Assembly: GCA_910589415.1 (NCBI GenBank)
Contig: OU342637.1
Location: forward strand, 24,031,162-24,095,161
DNA: 64,000 nt
Direction of reading: 5' to 3'
Source: Malachius bipustulatus
Taxonomy: Eukaryota; Arthropoda; Insecta; Coleoptera; Melyridae
Shown: one piece after another, positions 46,360 to 57,400 of the stretch
How positions within the stretch are numbered: position 1 is the stretch's first letter
Layout of the letters: every line of letters begins with the position of its first letter
The notes under the pieces: model-generated
Seen by the model: only the letters and a program-made list of their open reading frames with translations
Told to the model about the DNA's origin: nothing
Databases searched by the model: none
Program-made: the position numbers and the translations under genes

Positions 46360-47060
46360 GAGATTCTTTCCTATGGGGTCGACGACAACTCTCTTTCAAG
46401 CGGAGGTCTGCGCATTCCTGCAAGCAGCCAGAATTGAAAAGGTAACAGAAAGACTGCCACAAAATCGCTGGGTTCACACAAGATTCGCTCCCCTCTAATC
46501 CAGGAACGTGCCGAGACGCTAAACACGCTAGCCGACAAGAAATCGGTGCAGATCGTATGAGTTTCTGTAGATTCAGGAATATCACGCAATGAGCTGGCAG
46601 ATCACCATGCGAATCTCGAAACCAGGGACAATTTTCTGGGACCGAAACCTATATTTGATCTGCCCAAAGATCTTCTAAATGATGTAATTAAGAAATGGAC
46701 CCAAAATAGTCTGGAGAAGTATTTGGAGACAACACCATCTACAGAGAGGTCAGACTGTTACTGGCCGGCTCGAACAGAAACACTCTGACCAACTTGATCG
46801 AACTGCTTGTCGGGGTGCTCACCGGTCACAACAGTTTGAACAGACACTACTTACAACTTATGTGGTGGAGAAGGGACCTGCTCTAACCCAAATGTGGAAC
46901 AGACGACGACGACTCCTATTTCTACGTCCTATTGCTAATATCTTTGGGCTTCTCAAATATCCTCTCATGCAAAGAGCTTGTGGCCTTTATTAAAAGGTCG
47001 GGCGTCCCACACCATGGGGTAGCGACAAAAAAGGGTCCTTGATGGCCTTGGTACCTTCAA
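46360..47060 (+). pseudogene. LINE RNase H domain and zinc-knuckle tail, decayed
   Basis: GSTTTLFQAEVCAFLQAA near 46380 is the FQAEV box of LINE-encoded RNase H. After frame changes, DSGISRNELADHHANLETRD (about 46575) corresponds to the GHSGIxGNExAD box, followed by FLGPKP. Then come LVGVLTGHNSLNRHYLQL and CGTDDDDSYFYVL, the C-terminal knuckle region with cysteines partly lost. Several stops interrupt it. It is a Jockey/R1-like LINE remnant; reverse transcriptase is missing. Confidence 0.75.
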
Positions 47061-50000
47061 TATCGCGACATTTTTTATTCAAAAATAGACCACGGCTCAA
47101 CTACGAATTCCCAGGTGCCGCCGATAACCTAAGCGTAATCATTAAAAAGATAATTACTATTTACGTCGCTGAGTGGATGATGAAAAATAGCATGATGAAG
47201 TCATAGCACAGCTGCTATGACTTTTGACTTTAATAAAATTAATGAAAATAAAGAACTGGTGAACTGTTTTCTTGAGTGTTTAAATGGAAGGATAACGACT
47301 GGAACGGTTACTGAAATTGTTAAAATAATCGTTACAAATTACTATGAGTGTCCTTTTATTATGATGATAGTACCATGAAATCCAATTCATCGTGTAAACT
47401 CTTTCTGAAGAAGCGACTCTCATGACAGTAAGTATCGCGATAATTCCACGATTTTACTATTACATGAAAACGCATCATAACTGTCAGATATAAATAACAC
47501 TGGTGTTCTCTGGAAAATATATTTGTCACCTGGTGAAGTGCAAGTGATTCAAAATTGCATAATGTGGTCCAAGTATTATTTCGCCGAGCATCCCAAAAAA
47601 TTCTTCAGTTTATTCCGGATCTATTTCTTTAAAGTTTCAACTTTCAATTCTCTTTCTCTGAAACTTCCGTCTGCAACATATAAACTGAAGATGTGACAGT
47701 CATCTCTTTTGCTTTCACTTCGGTTGCAACGTACTTTTAAATTCAGTAGGTACTCGTTTAAATCTAACAACACGTTTCACCTCTTTTACCAGCTTTTCTT
47801 GGTATACTTATTTAAGTTTATGAAACAAATCGACCACATTGTCGCAAATGGATTTAAATTTGAATTACACCAATGCAATCACTTGAGAGTCATAAGACAA
47901 GATATTATATGCACATACCAAAGAGCTTCTTATCAGCTTTTCGGTTCGCTTTTTTATTATTATTTGTTAATATAGGTCGCTTGGATATCCCACAAAACTT
48001 CCATAAAGCTTTATATGCTCGTAACTTTTAAAAAGGTTAAAGAACAACTACCTGGTTATTGCACTAGCATCTGCTCTATTTGTGTAAAGTAATGACATAG
48101 GAATGGATATGAGATAAAAAGGGACGTTTATTAGATTTTGTTGCTCTTTGTAATGTTGTACGACGGGTTATTATTGTGAGCATTTTTTAATAAAAGATAA
48201 AAGGAGTGAAAGACAATAAAAGATCAGAGATGACTGATGGGAGTAACAGAAAGTTTAAATCTACTTTATTTACGATGCGTAATGATTGTGCAGTAAACGG
48301 AAGAATATAACATGTAATCCCCGCATCCTTCACAGAAGTTATTACTTTAAAAAAAAATCATCACGTCTTAAGAATAATTTTAAAAGACTACATCACATGC
48401 TTCCAAATCAAAAATAATGAATAAAAATACCCTTCGTCGCGTTCAGCGCGACTCGTCCGCAATCACACAAAAGCCTCGTTTTAGAAACAGATGGCACCGA
48501 ATTCCAGGCGCCGTGCTCCATATCCTTGAAGGCTGTCAGGATTTCTGCAAATCCTCCAAGTGGAGTGTGCGTGTGTCGACAGCCAAATAACGGGAAGGTA
48601 AGGCCTGTAAATACGACACTGACAGTAGACAGGATAATCGGTTAGCATAGACGTTGCTATTGTCAATATAGAAAAATTCCCTCTCTCTTTCAATATAATC
48701 ATCGAGCAAACATTTTTTGTGAGGGAGCATACAGTGAGGGCGTTTATAGTCCCCCACACCATTAACTTCTAAGCCGGATGAGATAGAACTTTTATATAAA
48801 AACTAAATGCTGATTTGTTAAAAATTACTTTTCATGAGATCTAATATGACCACTCCATGGCATTTAAAATTTGACAGGGTAAGTACATATTATGAATTGT
48901 GCTTCACAAAGCAGTAAAATTCATGTTGCTGAAATTATAAATAGTAAAAACGCTTTATCTCATTGGGCTCAGAATTTCTCAGAAAACAAGGGGGTGGGGG
49001 TATAAATATCCTCACTGTATAACTGTCTTTACGTTTCTTATAAGCTTGTCAATTGACTAGCACATTTTTCACCTCAAGAGTTTTTCCAAGAGAGTGGGTA
49101 ATAAGCTACAATTTGAAGTAGATGTTAACAGCAATGATATAATCACGACACCAGGAAGACATAATAATTACTTTTTGAATCTAATCTCAGATATTTGGGC
49201 ATTTTACTTGAGTCGTTGAAATGAAAAATAAGATTTTCTGTTATGTGGTATGTTTTTAGAGCTGGAGGTGTGTTCAGTTTTGCTTAGGTAAAAAAAAAAT
49301 TATCAAGATAAACCACAACAAGCTAGAGGTTAAAAAAATAGATAATCAAACTATAAGAGAACCAGTGAACTATTATAAGTCACATTTTAACGGAACATTA
49401 AAGGCTACAAGACGAACCATCATCTAACTATGGATGAAACGGTGGCTCACATCTAGTCGTGCTACATTAACCCTATAAGGTCAGCCTCTTTGAGGAATCT
49501 GATCGTCTTTAATGAAAAAACTATGAAAATGCTGGAAAAGTTTTTTCGATAAGGAGATAAATGTCTAATTAAAGGGAGGTAAATTTAGAAAAACGAAAAA
49601 TCTTTTCATCTTAAATATTCCATCACCATCCCTAGCTATTCCCGTGATTTCATCGAATCTTTCTTTTTACCTCGCCATCCAGCTTTACCTTATCAATATC
49701 TGGACGAAGACCTAGAACTATCTCAAATCAATATCTTCCAGCACAACTTTTTCCCGTAGATCTAATCTAGTGCGATGAAAATTTGATGAAAACCTCACCC
49801 CTCGGTGCACTTGCTCTGAGAGTACACGTACCGAGACAGGCGGGAGACAGTGTAGTTTGGGGGATTCCGGCTCACAATGGCGACTCGTGACGGGATTTAC
49901 AGAAGGTCTTCACATCTTATCTATTGAAGCGCATTGTGAAATATCGCGACGAATGTGTATATTTCGACCTTAATCTTTCAATCGCAATTTCAGATAGGTT

Positions 50001-51639
50001 TATAAATCGTGTGTGTCTGTGCATTGAAATGTAGATCTTAGACGAGACACCTGAGCGGCATGTTATTATTGAATCAAATCCTTATAGCGTGATTTAACGT
50101 AATAAATGTTTATCAGAGAATGTTGTTTATGTATTTGGAGAAGTCTGCTGTTACTTTGGTCGAAATAAAGACATATAAATATTTACAGAACAATGGTACT
50201 TGTTTAATAAAAAAACATAAAAATGTTGATCTTATAATTTTTTTACTTGCGCGTTATTTGTTCCTTTTATTATTATTATTTGTATTATTACTTTTTTTAT
50301 TTTATTATTATTATATTAGTCATATAGTTTCTTTACTATTGGTGGAAGTAGTGACGAAAATAAGGACTCATTTTGAGAAAAATGTCTTCTAAAACATGAT
50401 TAAGAACACTTATCACACCCCTCATGTCTTCTTCCTGAATATTTTGGTACTCGTGTTACAATCTTGACATATGAGTAATAATACAGCACTGAATCTGAAG
50501 CGAAATAACTAAGAGCGCCTACGCTGCTGATCAAAGTTATTATCCTGACAATTATCCCCAAGAATAATGATTATTAGACGAGCGCCTCAGCAGCAGTGCA
50601 TCCACCTCTGGTGTTAGTTGGTTGATTTTCAGTCACTGCGACCATCTGCCATTCCCGGCTCATGTCTAGAATTCCATTTCGATCGCTCTGAATCCCCGCT
50701 CGACTGCTTCTCCTTTCAATTAAATCCACATATCCCTCTGCCAGGCGATGATGAGCTCTGGAGAGGTGTCATAATCTTTCACATCGCCACCATCAGGACG
50801 TATCAATCAAGCTCGCGGTGATGAAAAACAAATTTCCTCGGCTTTCCGCGAAATTGTTTACCGGAGACGAAGAAATGTGCCGTGATGTGCAGATGGAATT
50901 GTTATCGACACTTCGTTGGATGTTTTTCGGGGTGGTTTTGACGTAATTGATTTTATGTGGATGAAGTGTCCCTGTTAGCTGAATTTTTCTCATTTATTCA
51001 GCTAAGACCCAGTGTCGTAACTACCGAGAGGGACACGGGGTTGACACCGGGCTCGGTAGTTTTGGGGTCCCTTAGGCTTAATAAGCGTTTTGTCATAAAA
51101 AATTCTTTTTTAGAGGCTTAGCATGGTTTAGAATATCATGTAGGCTCCCAGAGTTACATAACAAAGATTGCTTGGTTTGAAAACTTCCGAAGCAACCGAT
51201 TTAATGAAAGAGATCTGTGACGCTCGACTTATGTGTCGTAATACTCGCAATGCACCGATACCGTAGGCAGCCAGATTCTGCAAGCTTAAATGTGACTTTC
51301 TTTCTTTCCATGCATTTACATCGAGAATTCGATATTTTGTGTGAGACTGTTGACGAAGTCAAATCAAGTAATAGAGAGAAGTTTGTCGAGATAAACGATA
51401 CACCCGGCGAACAGTTACAGAAAGCCTTTAGTGGAGTGAGAAACCGTGTATTAAAATGTGTCCAGGAGAGTCCTTAAATGAACATGAATGAATATGTTAT
51501 GCGTTTTATAAACATTTCGATATAATAATTGTCGAAAGTAATAATTTTCAAAGTGAGTGCCTATTTTATTAACATACTTGAATGTTTTGACAACTGCCCT
51601 AACTTAACAAAATCAAAAGCTGTTAGTTGTAAAGAGTGG
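47061..51639. other. Non-coding sequence with a TTA-rich microsatellite
   Basis: 50262-50322 is a TTATTA-rich simple repeat. A hairpin pairs AACTACCGAG (51019-51028) with CTCGGTAGTT (51052-51061). An 86-codon plus-strand frame (51217-51477) looks protein-like (EFDILCETVDEVKSSNREKF) but is not recognised. GC-richer patches lie at 48480-48770, 49790-49930 and 50590-50900. Confidence 0.4.
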
Positions 51640-51870
51640 ATTAAGTTAATACAAACTTCTTTTTGTCAGGGCCTACTCCAAAACGGGTTCGTTTTGGAGC
51701 CAGTTGACCGGTTTTAATCTCAACTCTCACATTGGAATCGACTCTCTACTTTTTTAACGACTTAGGCCAATTCAATTTCTTACTTCACCTCTCTATGTGT
51801 TAACTATGTAGACGATACAGCCATCCTCATTAGGTTAAAAGCCAAAGACCACTCCCAAATGATAAAATAA
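51640..51870 (+). pseudogene. Very decayed reverse transcriptase fragment
   Basis: GLLQNGFVLEP (about 51670) is a plausible decayed GVPQGSVLGP. About 130 bases later CVNYVDDTAILIRLKAKD contains a YVDD catalytic box in good context. Stops and frameshifts lie between them. The spacing fits a LINE palm domain. Confidence 0.5.
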
Positions 51871-53198
51871 CTTCATCTTTGTAGCACCCCTTTTTGGGGA
51901 CACCTACATTTTATTTGTCTTTTTGATTATTTCTCAGGGAGGTTCTTTTGAGGATTACTTTGCATCAATTAAGGGAAGAGTTAATTAATAATACTTCGCT
52001 ATAATATTATATTATGACATAAAAAGAAAACAATTACAAATTTGTCACCAACAAATTATAACTTAAATTCTAGAATGAAATCAATAAAGCTCAATACGGT
52101 TAAAGACTCACGGTACCATCCAAGGTTGGGGCTCTTGACTGCCACTTTATAATTATTATTAAACTGAAGAATATATGCTGCTTTACAATTCTTGATAACT
52201 GACGATGAGGACTATAGATTCGGCACGAAGTATACCTAATTATACTGCTTTGTACACTTATCAATTATTATCAATATTAACACTCTGTATATTTATTATC
52301 AAAATTAACACTCTGTATATTATTTATTATCAAAATTAACACTCTGTATATTATTTATTCCGGAAACCTTTTCCAGTTGACCGGACCTTACACCACAGAT
52401 ACACGTAGGAGACACCAATCTGCCTGTCTTGCAGGAAAGGGTCTACACACCGTCGTCGAGCACTGCTAGTACCCGGCTCCCCTCTCACCATAGTGGAAAT
52501 TCGCACTTCCCTTACGTCATCCAGCTTCGTGGTGGTCCTTTTCTTAGTTTCACCCCCACCTCACATAATTCACTCTTAGTCTATAGGTACAATATCAGTG
52601 TCCAAATCATTGGCGTGCTTCATCTTCCACTGAAAGGGGCGTTTTTATGGGTCAGAGGGAATGAACTGAAACTGAACTTCACAAAAATCGAGCCTATTGA
52701 TAATAATAATAAACCTATAAATGTCTTTTTTTTGTCATTTTAAGACAAAAGGACGAAGTTCAGACTTCAGATATAAAACTTCAGAATGTTGAGGTAAATT
52801 CTGTTCTTTCCACTTATCATTCTTCCTCTTCTGGAAAACAGTAAATATACTTATATAGGAAGTGAAACATTTCCATGTTCTTCAATCAACGATTGCCGGT
52901 AAGCCAAAATGTCACGTATCTGAGTAGGTAGCTCTTAGATGTAGAGCCTACAACTGCAGAAGGAAGAAGATTTATAGAACGATCTTATATGAACTCGTAA
53001 ACTCGTAACGTTTGACGTCGACTTATTACCAGACTCGACCAAAGTAAAATGATTTATAACCTCCCTCACTGATGTTATTGGTAACAAGAGCCAATGGATA
53101 CCATTTTGGGTTATGGCTATGGTTATGGTTACCAATTACAAGAGTTATTGGTAACCATTCAATGATTCATCTTAAAATTGATTCATCTTTGCACCTTG
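51871..53198. other. Non-coding sequence around a small tandem repeat
   Basis: Apart from the repeat at 52262-52360, nothing recognised. Confidence 0.4.
52262..52360. repeat. Three-unit tandem repeat of about 28-31 bp
   Basis: ATTATCAAAATTAACACTCT followed by GTATATT recurs three times, with CACTCTGTAT at 52281, 52309 and 52340. Confidence 0.75.
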
Positions 53199-53712
53199 CT
53201 AATAAGCTTGTTTATCGCGGTACCTTGTTGCATCTTTGTTCACCATAGCAAAGATGCATACGACTCTGGTGTACACCCAGTGCACCATATGTGGTTTTAG
53301 TCCCACGTTTTCCCATAAGTTCGTCTGACTATCATGAGTCTGTAGGTTCCAGGTGAGTTTTGAGTCCAATATTACCTCAAGATACTTCACCTTTGCAGAT
53401 ATTTGTATGTTTCTGTCCCAAAGTTTTAGTGGTCCTGTGTCTTCAAATGGTTGATTTGCAGGAATTTATATTTAGTCCCTCTTCGTCCGTTTATTTTATC
53501 ACTACATTTAGGGCTCTTTGTTTGCAAGGCTTCATTGTGTCGTTAAATTTACCTTGGATTAGTATAACAACAAGGTCATCGTCATATCCTATGGTCTTGA
53601 TTCCCTCTTGTCCAGACACTTGAGAAGCTCATCCATGACAAGGTTCCATATCAATGGAGGCAATAATACACCTCCCTGTGGACACCCCCTTGCTACCTGA
53701 GCTACTATGGTC
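53199..53712 (-). pseudogene. Decayed LINE reverse transcriptase palm and thumb
   Basis: On the minus strand GCPQGGVLLPPLIWNLVMDE lies near 53690-53635. GYDDDLVVILIQGKF follows, where YADD has become YDDD. After frame changes KYLEVILDSKLTWNLQ and GLKPHMVHWVYTRVV appear. This order is typical of Jockey-clade LINEs that use CPQGGVLSPLLW. Stops and frameshifts interrupt it. Confidence 0.75.
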
Positions 53713-54075
53713 TCCCCCAATATGGCATTTCGCTTACTCTTCGATAATCTCTATCACTTTCCTGATTTCTATTTTATTTTATAAAATTACAATTAAGCCT
53801 CAAAACTGATAGATGTAAACAGAAAAAAATCTTTTTTTTCGTATAAAAAAGTTGAAAATAAAGCCAGGGCCAGAATGTTGTAATCGAATATTAAATTTAT
53901 TGTTTCTGAATCCTCTTAATGTCAAAGTTCTTCTGTTTTTTTCCGACTACATTTGGCGTTTTAAATAATCGAATGAGGTATCTAATATTTAAGCGATATT
54001 TAACTACCTAGTTTTAGAACGATTTGTCAGGTAGTTAAATGTGATGACTTTTTCACTGAAGTTAAAACTTTAATA
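53713..54075. other. Non-coding sequence flanking the BEL element
   Basis: Nothing recognised. This AT-rich stretch was the insertion target of the LTR element. Confidence 0.5.
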
Positions 54076-54080
54076 GTGGA

Positions 54081-54334
54081 TGTTATGGTTTCTTCTTAGT
54101 GGACTGTATCTTTTTTTAAAATGACTACACAAGCAGTAATTTGAATAGTATTTATTTTTATTGACATAAATTGAATTTCTTTTGTATGTGTCACACTAGC
54201 CACCTACGTAATATTGCTCGATCTAGGGAAAACAACCCTTCACACATTGTTGTCAAACAGTAGCGACAATGTCGAGCTTATAAACAATTTTAAATAAAAT
54301 AACATTCTTATAAAATAACATTCTTGCCCTAACA
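54081..54334 (-). repeat. 3' LTR of the BEL/Pao element
   Basis: 254 bp, identical by eye to the right LTR. In sense orientation it starts TGTTAGGGCAAG and ends ACCATAACA. It holds a TATA-like TTATAAG, an AATAAA polyadenylation signal (CAATAAAAATAAATA), and a short internal repeat (AAGAATGTTATTTTAT). Confidence 0.97.
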
Positions 54335-54440
54335 TACCGGGCGCCTTGAAATGTGTACTTTACACTTTCGAAAATAATTGAACATTACATTATAATAATA
54401 AAACAAATTTAATATTTCCTGACAATAAGAAAATAGTCAC

Positions 54441-57400
54441 TCATTGATCAATATCGTTTTCAACGTTTATAGGAAAAATGCAAAGTTTGGATACTGCACG
54501 TTTTGCGATAACTCGATTTACAAGAATCGATACAACACGCACTATTCCATCTTGTCCTGGATGAAGTTCCATTACTCGCCCCATACGCCATTGCAGAGGT
54601 GGAGTGTTGTCATCCCTCAACAAAACAATAGTACCGACCTTGATAGAAGATTGACTGTCTGTCTGCCATTTGTTCCTAGCTTGTAGTTCACACAAATACT
54701 CTCGATGCCATCTCGCCCAAAAATGCTGCACGATGCTTTGTAGACGTTCATATTGTTTTAGGCGATTTTCCGGAACATTCAAGTAACTTCTCTCCGGTAA
54801 GGCGGTTAAAGGTTTTCCAATCAAAAAGTGAGCGGGGGTGAGGGGATTTAATTGATCGGGTGATGTAGTCAAAGGACACAAAGGTCTGGAATTGAGAATC
54901 GATTCAATCTGGATCAATACTGTACTGAAGTCTTCAAAATTTAAATGTGCTTCCCCTACCACTCTCTTTAGATGAAATTTCGCACTTTTAATCCCAGCCT
55001 CCCAAATTCCACCAAAGTTTGGTGACCGAGCTGGTATAAAGTGCCAATTGATATTGTCCGACGACAAAGATGTCGCGATTTCATTGTTCTGTGATTGTAA
55101 AAAATTGTACAGTTTCTTTAGCTCAACGTTAGCACCAACGAAATTCAATGCATTGTCGGAGTAAATATTGAGAGGTTTACCTCTACGACCAATAAATCTC
55201 CTTAAACACGCTAAAAAACTCGCAGTTGTAAGATCAGAGACAACTTCCAAGTGAATGGCTTTGGTTGACATACATATAAATATACAAACATAACCCTTTA
55301 TCAACTTGCAGCCTCTAGTTTCACGGGTTGTCCTATCTTTTAATAGAAAAGGGCCGGCATAATCGCATCCCATGTTAAGAAAAGGTATTGACTGGCTTAC
55401 TCTGCATTTTGGGAGATTTCCCATTAAATATTGAGAACTCTTTGGAGGGTTTACCCTGAAACATTTTACACACTCGTGTACAATTGATTTGCAGAGATTG
55501 CGACCGTGTACAGGCCAAAACCGTTGTCGTACTGACGAAAGTAACATTGTGGGCCCGCAGTGAAATAGCTTATCGTGTTGTTCTTTTATAATTAATTTTG
55601 TTAATACGTGTTTGCTAGATAAAATGATTGGATGTTTTACATCGTACTTGGTCTCAGATTGTTGAATACGACCGCCAACTCGCAGTAATTGATTATCGTC
55701 AATGAAGGGATGTAACGTAAGAATATTACTCCTTTTATTTAATGGACTATTGTGTTTCAACTGATTATACTCGTTCGCAAATGATTGTTGTTGAGCCAAT
55801 CGAATTAAATTAATTTCAGAATTTTCTAATTCTTCGCATGTCAAATAACCTTTCTTTCTCATTGTTTGATTTTTAGTTTTAGCATTGAAAATAAATCTGA
55901 GAACAAATGCAAAAGTTCTTTTTAGTTTATTGTAAGATGAAAATTGACTAAATATTGGTATCTCTGTATTGATATTTATGCAGCTGATAGTACGCTGTTC
56001 CGGAATGTTATCTATATCTGATGGTAAATTTTCAGGCTCTATATTGAACGTGTCACAATTGAGAAAACTTGGCCCTAAAAACCACATTGAATTACCAATA
56101 AGATCTTTAACATTCATGCCGCGAGAGATTAGGTCAGCTGGATTGTCCTGTGACCTTACGTGGTTCCAACTTTCAATATTTGTTATACGCTGTATCTCAC
56201 TCACTCGATTAGCGACGTAGGTTTTCCACCTTGTAGGGGATCCTTTTATCCAACACAGAGTGATGGTCGAGTCAGACCAATAATAGATTTTATTAAATTG
56301 TATTTGTATAGACTCAGTGACTCTCTGTGCGAGCTGTGCACCTAAAAGGGCAGCGCACAACTCTAATCGTGGTAGTGTCACTTGTTTGATTGGCGCGACT
56401 CTAGATTTTGCTGTTAACAACCTACATAAAGTATTACCTGATTCATCTTTACAACGAATATAAAGACATGTCCCGAATGCCTTTTCACTGGCATCTACGA
56501 AAACATGTAATTCAGCATAATTGTAATTCAGCATGACCACCTGCCTGGGAAATTCTATGCTTTTTAATAGCGGTAAATCAGCGATGAACTGACACCAAAT
56601 TGTGTGTATGTTTTGAGGCACAGATTCGTCCCAAGTAATTTTTGCCTGCCATAATTTTTGTATCAGCATTTTGGCAATTATTATTATCGGACCTAGCATA
56701 CCCAACGGGTCGTATATTTGCGAAACAATTGACAATATTGATCGCTTGGTAACATTTTTATTGTTAGAAATTGAAATTGAGAACTGAATGCAATCTCGAC
56801 TAGGATTCCATAATATACCTAATGTCTTATTTGCTTCATCGTCACCGATTGACAATACGGGTACTTCCAAATTACTATTCACCAAGAACTGCTTTTGTAA
56901 TTGCATATCGTTAGAAAGCCATTTTCTTAAGTCAAAATTAGCCTTAGATAGTATGGAAGTTATGTCATGTTGTAATTGTAATAATTCGGATTTTGAATCT
57001 GCGCCCGTAAGAAGGTCATCTACGTAAAAGTCGTTTTTTATTGTACTACTCGCCTGGCTATTGCTTTCTTCACATTCAATTGCTAATTGGTATAGAGATC
57101 TAATTGCGAGCCACGGGGCAGAAGCTGTTCCGTATGTTACGGTGTTTAGTTTATAGCATTTTAGATTTTCAGAGGGGTTTTCCCGCCAAAATATTTTTTG
57201 AAATTGTCTTTGATCTTTATCGATAAGAACCATGCGGTACATTTTTGATATATCCGCTGCCATTACGTAATTATGTTTACGAAATCTTAAAGTGATTGAG
57301 AATAGATCATTTTGAATTGTAGGCCCTACATGCTGGACGTCATTTAGACTTACACCCGAGTCGGAATTCATACTCGCGTCAAATACTACTCTGACACGTG

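Noticed and set aside
48481..48762. Minus-strand frames after an acceptor-like TTTACAG, with up to 65 open codons
   Set aside because: No recognisable protein, no matching donor, and two other frames are equally open, so it looks like chance in a GC-richer patch.
51217..51477. 86-codon plus-strand frame with a plausible-looking peptide
   Set aside because: I recognise no family and see no splice sites; length is within chance expectation.
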